From Kribbella sp. ALI-6-A (GTDB lineage Bacteria > Actinomycetota > Actinomycetes > Propionibacteriales > Kribbellaceae): 64,000 bases of DNA. Every line of letters begins with the position of its first letter. Position 1 is the stretch's first letter. Below are positions 50,621-59,782 of the stretch, piece by piece. The DNA is taken from NCBI RefSeq assembly GCF_001984195.1, contig NZ_MTQN01000010.1, forward strand, positions 62,001 through 126,000, given 5' to 3'. The notes beneath the pieces were generated by a model, which saw nothing but the letters and a program-made list of their open reading frames with translations, made no database searches and had not been told where the DNA came from. The translations under genes were made by a program, and so were the position numbers.

Positions 50621-52624
50621 CACCTCGGGAAGGTCCTCGGCGTGCAGGATCGCCAGCGAGGTGACCGCACGGGTGAGGCAGACGTAGAGGCGCCGCAGGC
50701 CGGTCCGCTCGTCGGCCTCGCCGGCGACGATGCCGGCCGGCTCCACCAGCACCACGTGGTCGAACTCGAGACCCTTCGCCAGCCCGGCCGGTACGACGTC
50801 CAGGTGGGTCTCCACGTCGTTCTCGTCACCGAGCACGGCGAACGTGATTGCCTTGTCCTGCAGGGCTTTCCGCGTCGCCGGGACCAACGCGTCAGGAACG
50901 ATCAGCCCGATCGAGCCCGGCCGGGCCGACACCTCCGCCACCGTGGAGACCGCGGCCGCCAGGCTGTCCGGCACGCGGGTGATGGTCAGCTCACCGCGCG
51001 CCCGTCGTACGGCGGTCGGTGGGGTGAGGTGCGGGGCGATCAGTGGGAGCAGGCGGGCGGCGTACTCGATCACCTGGCCGGGGACGCGGAAGCCGGCCGT
51101 CAGCTCCTCGGTGTGCGCGCCGGTCTTGCCCAGGTGTTTCAGCGCCTCGTCCCAGGACGGTGTGGCCCACGGTGTGGTGCCCTGGGCGATGTCGCCGAGC
51201 ACAGTCATCGAACCGGTCGAGCAGCGACGGCCGACAGCGCGCAGCTGCATGGCCGACAGGTCCTGTGCCTCGTCCAGCACGACGTGGCCGAGGCTGGGCG
51301 TCCGGTCGACCAGATCGGCGAGCTCGTCGATCAGCGTGGCGTCGGCGACCGACCACTTGGCGGCTCCGGCCGAGCGCGGCGCCTTGTCCCAGAGCAGGAG
51401 CCGCTGCTCGTCCTCGGTGAGGATGCCGTCCGCGTGCTCGGCCAGCAGGTCCGCTTCGGTGAACAGCCGGAACAGCAGCTTCACCGGGTCGACGGCCGGC
51501 CACAGCGACTCGGCGTACTGCTTGACCGGGCGGCTCCGGGCGACGGCGTCCTGCACCCGATCGTCCGGTGAGTCGCCGGCCGCCTCCATGCGCAGCAGTA
51601 CGGCGTGGGCCAGGCGCTGCGGCAGCATGCTCCGGCCGGCGCCGTACCGGATGCCTCTGGTGCGCAGCTCGGTGACCAGCTCCTCCGCCTCGTACGCCGG
51701 GACGCGCCAGCGGTGCGAACCGCGCGGCACGACCAGCGACTCCTTCGGCAGCTGGATGCCCGACCAGACCGCCCGGTGCAGGACCTCGGCCATCCGGGCG
51801 TCACCCTTGAGCACGTCGACCGCGGCCGGGCCCGGACCGGCGAGCTTCACCCGCGCAACCATCTCCTCGATCGTGGTCTGCTTCGCCTCGATCTCGCCGA
51901 GCGCCGGCAGCACGTCGCCGATGTAGCGAAGGAAGCTGGCGTTCGGTCCAACCACCAGCACACCGGCCCGGCTCAGCTGGTCGCGGTACGCGTAGAGCAG
52001 GTACGCCGCGCGGTGCAGGCCGACCGCCGTCTTCCCGGTGCCGGGCGCACCCTGCACGCAGATGGTGTCCTCGACCCCGGCCCGCACGATCACGTCCTGC
52101 TCGGGCTGGATGGTCGCCACGATGTCGCGCATCGGGCCGGAGCGCGGCCGCTCGATCTCGGCGTCCAGGATGTCGCTGTGGTCGTCGGCGGCGCTCGCCG
52201 ACGTCAGGTCCTCGTCCTCGTACGCCGTCAGCTCGCCGTGCGTGAAGCCGAACCGGCGGCGGTTGCGGACCCCCATCGGCTCGGTCTTGCTGGCCCGGTA
52301 GAACGGCACCGAGATCTCGGCCCGCCAGTCCACCACCAGCGGTTCGCCCTGCTGGTCGTTGACGTGCCGGCGGCCGATGTGGAAAGTCTCGGTGGTCGGC
52401 GTCTCGTAGTCCAGCCGGCCGAAGAACAACGGCACCTCGGGGTCGTCCTCGAGCTCCTTCATCCGGCGGTAGATCGCCGCCTTGAGGAACTCGGCGTTCA
52501 CCCGGTCGGCGCTGTGGATCTCCAGCGCACCGGTCTTGTCCCGCATCACCGCGAGCGCGGCCCGGGAGGTCTTCAGGTAGTCCTTCTCGGACTGCAGGGT
52601 GTCGTCGGGATCGTCCGAGGGCAT
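50609..52624 (-). CDS. helD: HelD-type RNA-polymerase-associated helicase
   Basis: 671 residues, ATG 52624 behind GGAGG. UvrD/HelD superfamily I core: CVQGAPGTGKTAVGLHRAAYLLY (Walker A, about 190), VVLDEAQDLSAMQLRAVGRR (Walker B) and GLEFDHVVLVEP, YVCLTRAVTSL near the end. The short N-terminal coiled coil and the inserted arms are typical of actinobacterial class II HelD, which removes stalled RNA polymerase from DNA and can protect it from rifamycins. No rifamycin-associated element was seen upstream. Confidence 0.93.
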   Translation of the reverse strand: MPSDDPDDTLQSEKDYLKTSRAALAVMRDKTGALEIHSADRVNAEFLKAAIYRRMKELEDDPEVPLFFGRLDYETPTTETFHIGRRHVNDQQGEPLVVDWRAEISVPFYRASKTEPMGVRNRRRFGFTHGELTAYEDEDLTSASAADDHSDILDAEIERPRSGPMRDIVATIQPEQDVIVRAGVEDTICVQGAPGTGKTAVGLHRAAYLLYAYRDQLSRAGVLVVGPNASFLRYIGDVLPALGEIEAKQTTIEEMVARVKLAGPGPAAVDVLKGDARMAEVLHRAVWSGIQLPKESLVVPRGSHRWRVPAYEAEELVTELRTRGIRYGAGRSMLPQRLAHAVLLRMEAAGDSPDDRVQDAVARSRPVKQYAESLWPAVDPVKLLFRLFTEADLLAEHADGILTEDEQRLLLWDKAPRSAGAAKWSVADATLIDELADLVDRTPSLGHVVLDEAQDLSAMQLRAVGRRCSTGSMTVLGDIAQGTTPWATPSWDEALKHLGKTGAHTEELTAGFRVPGQVIEYAARLLPLIAPHLTPPTAVRRARGELTITRVPDSLAAAVSTVAEVSARPGSIGLIVPDALVPATRKALQDKAITFAVLGDENDVETHLDVVPAGLAKGLEFDHVVLVEPAGIVAGEADERTGLRRLYVCLTRAVTSLAILHAEDLPEVLTD

Positions 52625-52671
52625 GACAGGACCTCCGCTAAGCGGTTCGACGTCAGGAGAGCCCGGCCACG

Positions 52672-53466
52672 TTACTTGACGCTCGCCAGCGGCGAAACCG
52701 AATTAACCGCTGACCGGCCGGAGCGCACTCCGGGACGCAGCAGCAGCGGGAGGCTGACCGCCAGCAGGGCCAGGGCGACGAGCCCGTCGAGCCAGTAGTG
52801 GTTCGCTGTCACCACCACCACGCCGAAGGTGATGATCGGGTGCAGCAGCCACAGCCAGCGCCACTTCGTCCGGGTGACCAGGATCATCGCCAGCGCGATC
52901 AGCGCGGCCCAGCCGACGTGCAGGCTCGGCATCGCGGCGAACTGGTTGGCCACGCCGTCGGAGTGGTCCGGTCCGTAGACCGACTGACCGAACCGCAGCC
53001 CGGTGTCGACGAACCCCGGCATCATCCGCGGCGGGGCGAGCGGGTAGGCGATGTGGCCGATCAACGCGAGTCCGGTCAGCGACACCATCGTCCAGCGCAC
53101 CCGCGGGTACGCCGTGGGTCGCCAGATGCTCAGCCAGAGCAGGACGACGGCGGTGAGTGGCGCGTGCACGGACGCGTAGTACAGGTTGGCGCCCTCGACC
53201 AGTTGCGGGACCTGCAACGCGTGCTGCTGGATCGCAGCCTCGTCCGGCAGGTGCAACCAGCGCTGCAGCGACAGGACCTCGTCGGCGTGCCCGAACGCGG
53301 AGCCGGTGTGCTTCGCGGCGATCTGGCGGCCGGCGCTGTAGACCAGGAAGAGCGTGGCCAGCAGGACTGCTTCCCGGACCACTCGCCAGACCACAGGACC
53401 CGCAGAGGAGCGGTGCTGTGTCCGCCGTTCGCGTAGCCCGGCGGGCTCCAGTGCCTGTGTCCCCAT
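52672..53466 (-). CDS. PAP2-superfamily membrane protein
   Basis: 264 residues from ATG 53466, six membrane helices. The phosphatase site is present: PSLHVGWAAL near the middle and NHYWLDG at the C-terminus; the KxxxxxxRP first motif is less clear. Resembles the inositolphosphotransferase-like group of PAP2 proteins found in actinobacteria, with YPLAPPRMMPG and a long periplasmic loop. Probably acts on lipid phosphates. Family firm; substrate unknown. Confidence 0.9.
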   Translation of the reverse strand: MGTQALEPAGLRERRTQHRSSAGPVVWRVVREAVLLATLFLVYSAGRQIAAKHTGSAFGHADEVLSLQRWLHLPDEAAIQQHALQVPQLVEGANLYYASVHAPLTAVVLLWLSIWRPTAYPRVRWTMVSLTGLALIGHIAYPLAPPRMMPGFVDTGLRFGQSVYGPDHSDGVANQFAAMPSLHVGWAALIALAMILVTRTKWRWLWLLHPIITFGVVVVTANHYWLDGLVALALLAVSLPLLLRPGVRSGRSAVNSVSPLASVK

Positions 53467-53645
53467 AGCTTTCGACGGTACCGGCCGAAGCCTCGGGAAT
53501 GGCCCAGGCTCAACCCTGAAGTTGCCCTGGGCAACCCCCGAGCCACACTGCGCCACCGGCCCGTCACCCCCTTTCCCGAACAACAACCCACGCCGGGGGC
53601 GGCGGAATTCCTGGATGACTCGCAGATCACAGCCACACTGGGCAG

Positions 53646-54320
53646 ATGGCGGACCTCGTGGGCGTGCTGCTGGCAGCCGGAGCCGGGACCAGGCTCGGCA
53701 TGCCGGGCGGTTTGATGCGTGCGGCCGACGGGACGCCCTGGGTGGTCAGCACGGTCGCCGTACTGCGTGCGGCCGGGTGCGGCCCGATCGGTGTGGTTGT
53801 CGGAGCTGCTGCTCCGGATGTGGTCGCGCTACTGGCCGGGGAGGACGTCACGATCGTCCCGTCGCCGGACTGGTCCGACGGCCTGTCCAGGTCGGTGCGG
53901 GCCGGCTTTGCCTGGGCCGAGCAGACAGTTGCCGCTGCGGCGGTGTTCCACATGGTCGACCGGCCGGACGTCGGTCCGGCGGTGGTTCGCCGAGTCATCG
54001 CCGGAGCACAGCACGCAACTCCGCTCGGCGGGAACTCCGGTGCGGCCCCCTGGGTCGCCCCGCAGACGAGGGCCGGCGCACAGCACGCCGCCCCGCCCGC
54101 TGGCAACCCGGCATCCACCGGTGCAGGCCCCGGAGTCACCCCGGTGGAGACGACCGCTGTGGCCCGTGCCGGGTACCACGGCCGGCCCGGATATCCGGTG
54201 CTGATCGGACGGGACCACTGGGCCGGCGCGGCCGCCGCCACGACCGGCGACCGCTCGATGGGCCCTTATCTCAAACGGGTCCCGTGCCCGCTCATCGCCT
54301 GCGACGACCTGCTCGGCTGA
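53646..54320 (+). CDS. MobA-like NTP-transferase, degenerate
   Basis: 224 residues. N-terminal MADLVGVLLAAGAGTRLGMPGGL matches the nucleotidyltransferase loop AGxGxRxGxPK, but the expected Lys is Gly (PGGL). VDRPDVGPAVV matches the usual metal-Asp segment. Between about 117 and 160 lies a low-complexity insert with a repeated AGAQHA unit. Possible loss of activity, or a relaxed family member. The 3' end overlaps the convergent gene by 29 bases. Confidence 0.8.
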   Translation: MADLVGVLLAAGAGTRLGMPGGLMRAADGTPWVVSTVAVLRAAGCGPIGVVVGAAAPDVVALLAGEDVTIVPSPDWSDGLSRSVRAGFAWAEQTVAAAAVFHMVDRPDVGPAVVRRVIAGAQHATPLGGNSGAAPWVAPQTRAGAQHAAPPAGNPASTGAGPGVTPVETTAVARAGYHGRPGYPVLIGRDHWAGAAAATTGDRSMGPYLKRVPCPLIACDDLLG

Positions 54321-54873
54321 GTTTCCGGTACGCCGCGTACGCCCCGAGCCCCGCGGCGACCCACGGTCCCGCGACGACGATCACGTCGAGCGGCTGGTGG
54401 ACCAGGTCGACCCGCTTCTGGCCACGGCGCGACTGCAGCCCGTGGTGGGTGAACTCGGTCCGGATGCCGGTCTGGGTGATCGGGTTGTCCGGCCGCAGTG
54501 TCGCGAACGAGCGCAGCGTGCTGCCGAGGGCGTCCACCCGGTCGGCCGCCAGCAGCAACAACCAGTGCGCGGCCCGGCCCTCGCTGTACTTCGCGTAGGA
54601 GAACCGGCGGATCGCGCCGGACACGCCGTGCGTCGGGCACGACGTACCGAAGACCGGGGTCAGGAACTCGTGCTCGATCGAGCGTTCCCGCGGTCGTTCC
54701 TCCGGCTGCCGCTCCGGGAAGTCCCAGTGCGCGCCGGACAGGTTCGGGTCGAACTGCTCCTTCGGGACCGACGGGCGGTCGGCCGGGTCCAGGTCGGCGC
54801 CCCAGCCGGGGATGCGCGCCCGCAGCTGCTCGCTCGACTCCTTCGCCGGCGGTTTCTGCGCGGTGTAGGGCAT
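54292..54873 (-). CDS. Conserved hypothetical protein with C-terminal membrane segment
   Basis: 193 residues, ATG 54873 behind GGGAG. The N-terminal 70 residues are hydrophilic; a middle segment reads SGAIRRFSYAKYSEGRAAHWLLLLAADRVDALGSTLRS; a hydrophobic stretch (about 160-180, VIVVAGPWVAAGLGAYAA) is near the basic C-terminus. Looks like a membrane-anchored cytosolic protein; no motif recognised. Lies downstream of the alcohol dehydrogenase gene divergently arranged with nothing, and overlaps the MobA-like gene tail. Confidence 0.8.
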   Translation of the reverse strand: MPYTAQKPPAKESSEQLRARIPGWGADLDPADRPSVPKEQFDPNLSGAHWDFPERQPEERPRERSIEHEFLTPVFGTSCPTHGVSGAIRRFSYAKYSEGRAAHWLLLLAADRVDALGSTLRSFATLRPDNPITQTGIRTEFTHHGLQSRRGQKRVDLVHQPLDVIVVAGPWVAAGLGAYAAYRKLSRAGRRRR

Positions 54874-54890
54874 GGTCTGCTCCCGTCAGG

Positions 54891-56036
54891 TCAGGCGGCC
54901 GGGACGATCAGCGGCTTGATGCAGCCGTCGAGCTTGGCCGAGAAGATGTGGTAGCCGTCGGCGATGTGCTCCAGCGGGATCCGGTGCGTGACCAGGTCGC
55001 TGGGCTTGAGGTAGCCGTTGCGGACGTGCTCGAACAGCCGCGGCCACTGGCGCTTCACCGGGCACTGGTTCATCCGCAGCGTCAGTCCCTTGTTCAGCGC
55101 GTCGCCGAACTTCACCGCGCTGAACATCGGCCCGTACGCGCCCATCACCGAGACCGTGCCGCCCTTGCGCACCGAGTCGATCGCCCAGTTCAGCGCGATC
55201 GGCGAACCGCCCTGCAGCTTCAGCTTCGCCGCCGTGACGTGCTGCAGCAGGTTGCCGTCGGCCTCGGCGCCGACCGCGTCGATCGCGACGTCCGCGCCGA
55301 GGTGGTCGGTGGTCTTTTTCATCTCGACCACGATGTCGTCGTACTCGGCGAAGTTGCGCGTCTCGGCCTGCGCGAACTCCCGCGCCTTCTCCAGCCGGTA
55401 CTCCAGGTGGTCGATCACGATCACCCGGCCGGCGCCCATCAGCCAGGCCGACTTCGCCGCGAACAGCCCGACCGGACCGGCGCCGAAGACCACCACGGTG
55501 TCGCCCTCGGCGATGTCACCGAGCTGCGCGCCGAAGTACCCGGTGGCCAGGGCGTCGGTGAGCAGGACCGCGTCGTCGTCGTCCATCCAGGCCGGGATCG
55601 GCGACGGGCCGATGTCGGCGAACGGCACCCGGACGTACTCGGCCTGACCGCCGTCGTACCCGCCGCAGGTGTGGGAGTAGCCGTAGATGCCGCCGACGGC
55701 GGTCGCGTTCGGATTGACGTTGTGGCAGTTGGAGTACAGGCCGCGGGCACAGAAGTAGCAACTGCCGCAGTAGATGTTGAACGGCACCATCACCCGGTCG
55801 CCGACGCTGAGATTCTGCACCGACGGCCCGATCTCGTCGACCACGCCGACGAACTCGTGGCCGAACGTGTGACCGACCCGGGTGTCCGGCATCATCCCGT
55901 GGTACAGGTGCAGGTCCGAACCGCAGATCGCCGCCCTGGTCACCCGCACGATCGCGTCGTTGGGGTGCTCGATCGCCGGCCGGTCCTTCTCCTCCACCCG
56001 GATCCGGTACGGACCGCGGTACACCATCGCTCGCAT
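54891..56036 (-). CDS. Zinc-dependent alcohol/formaldehyde dehydrogenase
   Basis: 381 residues from ATG 56036 (GGAGG upstream). Catalytic zinc Cys in AAICGSDLHLYHG, GHEFVG, structural zinc site CGSCYFCARGLYSNC, and NAD site VVFGAGPVGLFAAKSAW. The organisation matches the medium-chain dehydrogenase family, closest to glutathione-independent formaldehyde dehydrogenase types. Substrate unknown. Last gene of the group with DUF1360. Confidence 0.94.
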   Translation of the reverse strand: MRAMVYRGPYRIRVEEKDRPAIEHPNDAIVRVTRAAICGSDLHLYHGMMPDTRVGHTFGHEFVGVVDEIGPSVQNLSVGDRVMVPFNIYCGSCYFCARGLYSNCHNVNPNATAVGGIYGYSHTCGGYDGGQAEYVRVPFADIGPSPIPAWMDDDDAVLLTDALATGYFGAQLGDIAEGDTVVVFGAGPVGLFAAKSAWLMGAGRVIVIDHLEYRLEKAREFAQAETRNFAEYDDIVVEMKKTTDHLGADVAIDAVGAEADGNLLQHVTAAKLKLQGGSPIALNWAIDSVRKGGTVSVMGAYGPMFSAVKFGDALNKGLTLRMNQCPVKRQWPRLFEHVRNGYLKPSDLVTHRIPLEHIADGYHIFSAKLDGCIKPLIVPAA

Positions 56037-56070
56037 CAAAGCCTCCACAAGGGGTTGGTCGGTGGAACTT

Positions 56071-56187
56071 TCAGCGCAGCAGGAGATTGAGCACGACCGT
56101 GAGGATCACGGAAGCGACGACCGAGAACAGGATCATCGCCAGGCAGCCGCCCGCACCGCCCGCGGGACGGATCCGGACCGCGGACAT
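56071..56187 (-). CDS. 38-residue single-helix membrane protein
   Basis: Starts at ATG 56187, which overlaps the TGA of the DUF1360 gene (TGATG). Sequence MSAVRIRPAGGAGGCLAM then a hydrophobic helix (ILFSVVASVILTVVLNLLLR). A short basic N-terminus makes it a likely inward-N single-pass protein. Translational coupling supports reality; function unknown. Confidence 0.75.
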   Translation of the reverse strand: MSAVRIRPAGGAGGCLAMILFSVVASVILTVVLNLLLR

Positions 56188-56747
56188 CAGTGGTCCTCCT
56201 GCGTGGCCTCGCGGGTCAGGATCGTCGAGGACAGCTGCAGCAGGTCGGCGCCGGCCAGCACGGTCAGCCCGGCCGCGCCGAGCCGGGTCGCTTTCGGGCA
56301 CAGCACCAGACCGGCCGTGTACGTCGCGGCCGTCCAGACCGAGACGCAGAACGGGCACGTGATCAGTTCACCGATCACCCGGCGGGCGCCGGTTCCCCGT
56401 GCGTCCTCGAGAGTCTCGGCCGGGCCACCCGGAGCGGCGTACCGGGTGAAGGGTGCTCGCAGCGGGCTGGTCACGGAGTTGCGGCTGACCAGCTTGCTGA
56501 AGCGGAACGTCGCGGCCGCCCCGACGACCAGATCCATCGGCTGGATCCGGCCGGGAAGCCGTCGCCCGGTCACCCGTGCGGTGACGGCCAGAGCGACGCC
56601 GTACGCCGCGAAGGCTCCCAGTGCGCCCAGGTAGCCGCGCAGCGACTGTTCCGGCCCGTATTGCTCGCTCTGGCGCTGCGCGGCACCCGCCAGGCGGCTG
56701 ACCCAGGTGTCGTCCGCCTGCTCGGCGGTCCCCGTTTCGGCTGTCAT
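56187..56747 (-). CDS. DUF1360 membrane protein
   Basis: 186 residues from ATG 56747. DUF1360 features: helices around 41-60 and 73-87, then FSKLVSRNSVTSPLRAPFTRY, GARRVIGELITCPFCVSVWTAATYT with the CPFC motif, and a further helix near the end. Family is known from sporulating Bacilli and actinobacteria, but the function is unknown. Followed by the small membrane protein. Confidence 0.92.
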   Translation of the reverse strand: MTAETGTAEQADDTWVSRLAGAAQRQSEQYGPEQSLRGYLGALGAFAAYGVALAVTARVTGRRLPGRIQPMDLVVGAAATFRFSKLVSRNSVTSPLRAPFTRYAAPGGPAETLEDARGTGARRVIGELITCPFCVSVWTAATYTAGLVLCPKATRLGAAGLTVLAGADLLQLSSTILTREATQEDH

Positions 56748-56765
56748 GGACCCGAGGTACCCCGG

Positions 56766-56793
56766 TGCTGCCGCCGGATGCGCGGCGGCAGCA
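56766..56793. terminator. Hairpin between DUF1360 start and XPB end
   Basis: TGCTGCCGCC (56766-56775) pairs with GGCGGCAGCA (56784-56793), loop of eight bases. It would end transcription of the XPB helicase gene; no U run follows on the minus strand. Confidence 0.6.
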
Positions 56794-56809
56794 CGAAACC
56801 TCAAAAAGT

Positions 56810-56889
56810 GAAGAGGTTCTCCGCGTCCGCGCCCCTCTTCCCCTTCTTTCCTTCCTTCCCTTGATCAGGCGAAGAGGTTCTCCGCGTCC
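56810..56889. repeat. 19-bp direct repeat of XPB 3' end
   Basis: GAAGAGGTTCTCCGCGTCC occurs at 56871-56889, covering the last codons of XPB (minus strand DAENLF), and again at 56810-56828 downstream of its stop. A polypyrimidine stretch (56831-56862) lies between. The second copy would encode DAENLFTF in another reading of the tail. Confidence 0.9.
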
Positions 56890-58505
56890 ACGATCGTGTA
56901 CGCGTAGCCCTGTTCGGCCAGGAAGCGCTGGCGGTGGGCGGCGAACTCGGCGTCGACGGTGTCGCGGGCGACGATCGAGTAGAACCGTGCGGTGCGGCCG
57001 TCACCCTTCGGGCGCAGGACCCGGCCGAGGCGCTGGGCTTCCTCCTGCCGCGAGCCGAAGGTGCCGGACACCTGGACGGCGACCGACGCCTCGGGCAGGT
57101 CGATGGAGAAGTTCGCGACCTTGCTGACGACGAGCATGTTGATCTCGCCGGTCCGGAACGCCTGGAACAGCCGCTGGCGTTCCTTCACCGTCGTCTCGCC
57201 CTTGATCACCGGGCACTCCAGCCGCTCGCCGAGCTCGTCCAGCTGGTCGATGTACTGGCCGATCACCAGCATCGGCTCGCCCTTGTGATGCTCGGCGATC
57301 CGGCGCACCAGCCGCGACTTGGCCGGCGTCGACGCGGCCAGCCGGTACCGGTCCTCGGGCTCGGCGGTCGCGTAGACGAACCGCTCGGTCTGCTCCAGGT
57401 CGACCCGCACCTCGACGCAGTCGGCCGGCGCGATCCAGCCCTGCGCCTCGATGTCCTTCCACGGCGCGTCGTAGCGCTTCGGGCCGATCAGCGAGAACAC
57501 GTCGCCCTCGCGGCCGTCCTCGCGGACCAGCGTCGCGGTCAGGCCGATCCGCCGCCGGGTCTGCAGGTCCGCGGTCATCCGGAAGATCGGCGCCGGCAGC
57601 AGGTGCACCTCGTCGTACACGATCAGGCCCCAGTCGCGGGCGTCGAACAGTTCCAGGTGCGAGTAGACGCCCTTCCGCCGGGTCGTCATCACCTGGTACG
57701 TCGCGATGGTGACCGGGCGGATCTCCTTGCGTGCACCGGAGTACTCGCCGATCTCGTCCTCGGTCAGGCTGGTCCGCTTCAGCAGCTCGTCCTTCCACTG
57801 CCGCGCGGACACCGTGTTCGTGACCAGGATCAGCGTGGTCGCCGAGGCCTGCGCCATCGCGGCCGCGCCGACGATCGTCTTGCCCGCGCCACACGGCAGG
57901 ACGACGACGCCGGAGCCGCCGTGCCAGAACGAGTCGGCCGCCTGCTGCTGGTACGGCCGCAGGTCCCAGCCGTCCTTGACCAGCTCGATCTTGTGCGCCT
58001 CGCCGTCGACGTAGCCGGCCAGGTCCTCCGCGGGCCAGCCCAGCTTGAGCAGGGTCTGCTTGAGGTGGCCGCGCTCCGACGGGTGGACCAGCACGGTGTC
58101 GTCGTCGATCCGGTCGCCCACCATCGGCTTGACCTTCGCCGAGCGCAGCACCTCCTCCAGCACCGGCCGGTCCGTCGTCACCAGGACCAGTCCGTGCTGC
58201 GGGTGCTTCTCCAGCCGCAGCCGCCCGTACCGGTCGAGGGTCTCGGCGATGTCGACCAGCAGCGAGTGCGGGACCGGGTAGCGGCTGTAGCGCAGCAGTA
58301 CGTCGATCACCTGCTCCGCGTCGTGCCCGGCGGCCCGTGCGTTCCACAGGCCGAGCGGAGTCAGCCGGTAGGTGTGCACGTGCTCCGGCGCCCGCTCCAG
58401 CTCGGAGAACGGAGCGATCGCCTTGCGGCAGTCGCTCGAGTCCGGGTGGGCGGTCTCCAGCAGCAGGGTCTTGTCGGACTGCACGATCAACGGACCGTCG
58501 GTCAC
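56865..58505 (-). CDS. XPB-type DNA repair helicase
   Basis: 546 residues from GTG 58505, preceded by GGGAGA. An N-terminal XPB-specific domain (about 1-165) precedes the helicase core: LRPYQQQAADSFW, VVVLPCGAGKTIVGAAAM (Walker A), YDEVHLLP (Walker B), GLTATLVREDG, and VAVQVSGTFGSRQEEAQRLGRVLRP with the motif VI arginines. Superfamily 2 DNA helicase acting in nucleotide excision repair or transcription-coupled processes. Divergent from a TetR gene. Confidence 0.96.
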   Translation of the reverse strand: MTDGPLIVQSDKTLLLETAHPDSSDCRKAIAPFSELERAPEHVHTYRLTPLGLWNARAAGHDAEQVIDVLLRYSRYPVPHSLLVDIAETLDRYGRLRLEKHPQHGLVLVTTDRPVLEEVLRSAKVKPMVGDRIDDDTVLVHPSERGHLKQTLLKLGWPAEDLAGYVDGEAHKIELVKDGWDLRPYQQQAADSFWHGGSGVVVLPCGAGKTIVGAAAMAQASATTLILVTNTVSARQWKDELLKRTSLTEDEIGEYSGARKEIRPVTIATYQVMTTRRKGVYSHLELFDARDWGLIVYDEVHLLPAPIFRMTADLQTRRRIGLTATLVREDGREGDVFSLIGPKRYDAPWKDIEAQGWIAPADCVEVRVDLEQTERFVYATAEPEDRYRLAASTPAKSRLVRRIAEHHKGEPMLVIGQYIDQLDELGERLECPVIKGETTVKERQRLFQAFRTGEINMLVVSKVANFSIDLPEASVAVQVSGTFGSRQEEAQRLGRVLRPKGDGRTARFYSIVARDTVDAEFAAHRQRFLAEQGYAYTIVDAENLFA

Positions 58506-58706
58506 GCCAGATCTCCCGTCAGATCGAGGGTCGGGCAGACAGCCTGCCCGACCCTCCATTGTGCCTCCTGCCGCAAACACCCCCGGCTCGGCCGACCTGA
58601 TCGGCGTCCAGCGCTGGGTGGCGGGAGAGTCAGTCAGTTGACTTAAAGCAGGCGAGTCGGCACTCTGAAGCCGAACAACCGGGCGACAGTGGGGCAGGGT
58701 GGGGCG

Positions 58707-59336
58707 ATGGCGGTTCGCGCGCAGCACACACGGGACCTGATCCTGGCCGCGGCCGAGCGGCTGTTCGCCGAGCACGGCGTCGGCACGGTCTCCAACCGGC
58801 AGATCAGCGAGGCCGCCGGGCAGGGCAACAACACGGCCGTCGGCTACCACTTCGGCACCAAGGCCGACCTGGTCCGCGCGGTCGTCCGACGGCACAGCGA
58901 GCCGATCGAGCAGCTCCGGGCCCGGATGCTCGCCGAGCTCCCGGCCGAGCCCCGGCTGGGCGACTGGGTCGGCTGTCTGGTCCGACCGGTCCCGGAGTAC
59001 CTGGGGACGTTGGGCAAGCCGACCTGGTACGCCCGGTTCGGGGCCCAGGCGATGACCGACCCCGCTCTGCGGCAGATCATCGTCGACGAAGCACTGACGT
59101 CCCCGCAGCTCCAGCAGATCCGTGAAGGCCTGGACGCCTCCCTGCCCACCCTGCCGGCCAACGTCCGCGCCGAGCGGGGCGACATGGCCCGCCACCTGAT
59201 TGTCCACACCTGCGCCGAGTACGAGCGCGCCGTCGCCGAAGGCGTGCCCACCCCGAGCCCCACCTGGCACCACCTGGCCGCCAACCTGGCCGACGCGATC
59301 ACCGGTCTCCTGCTGGCCCCGGTCACCACCTCGTGA
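58707..59336 (+). CDS. TetR-family transcriptional regulator
   Basis: 209 residues from ATG 58707 behind GGGTGGGG. HTH: RDLILAAAERLFAEHGVGTVSNRQISEAAGQGNNTAVGYHFGTKADLVRA, typical of the TetR group with a C-terminal domain of unknown ligand. A TTGACT (58638-58643) with CACTCT (58661-58666), 17 bases apart, may be the promoter. Forms an operon with the NUDIX gene (GTGA overlap). Confidence 0.93.
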   Translation: MAVRAQHTRDLILAAAERLFAEHGVGTVSNRQISEAAGQGNNTAVGYHFGTKADLVRAVVRRHSEPIEQLRARMLAELPAEPRLGDWVGCLVRPVPEYLGTLGKPTWYARFGAQAMTDPALRQIIVDEALTSPQLQQIREGLDASLPTLPANVRAERGDMARHLIVHTCAEYERAVAEGVPTPSPTWHHLAANLADAITGLLLAPVTTS

Positions 59337-59767
59337 CCCCGCCGACGATCCGGAAGGTCACGGCCTTCATCACCTGCGACGACCACCTCTTGGTCTTCCG
59401 CAAGCCGTTCCACCCCGGCACCGGCACGCAGCTCCCCGCCGGCACGGTCGAGCCCGGCGAGCCCCCGGAGATCGCCGTACTGCGGGAGGCGGAGGAGGAG
59501 ACCGGCCACTCGGGTTACGCCGTACGGGCGCTGCTCACGCACCGGCTCGACGACATGCGGGTCTACGGCCGCGACGAGCTGCACGACCGCTGGTCGTTCC
59601 ACCTGACCGCGCCGGCTGGTCTGCCCGCCACCTGGCGGCACGGCGAGTCCGACCCGTCGTCCGGCCCCGACTCCTACATCGCCTTCGACTTCTTCTGGAT
59701 CCCGCTGGCCGAAGCAGCCGGCCACCTGCGGGCCGAGAACCACCCGGCCCTGCAGCACCTCCGCTGA
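59333..59767 (+). CDS. NUDIX hydrolase
   Basis: 144 residues from GTG 59333, overlapping the TetR stop. NUDIX box GTVEPGEPPEIAVLREAEEETG is intact (G-x5-E-x7-REUxEExGU). Hydrolyses nucleoside-diphosphate derivatives; the substrate is not predictable. The preceding segment FITCDDHLLVFRKPFHPGTG is typical of the N-terminal strand. Confidence 0.93.
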   Translation: MTPPTIRKVTAFITCDDHLLVFRKPFHPGTGTQLPAGTVEPGEPPEIAVLREAEEETGHSGYAVRALLTHRLDDMRVYGRDELHDRWSFHLTAPAGLPATWRHGESDPSSGPDSYIAFDFFWIPLAEAAGHLRAENHPALQHLR

Positions 59768-59782
59768 GGTACGTTCGCCCGC

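Noticed and set aside
52625..52690. Rifamycin-associated element upstream of HelD
   Set aside because: I looked for the roughly 19-bp palindromic element known from other HelD/HelR genes; only a short CCGCTAAGCGG palindrome is present.
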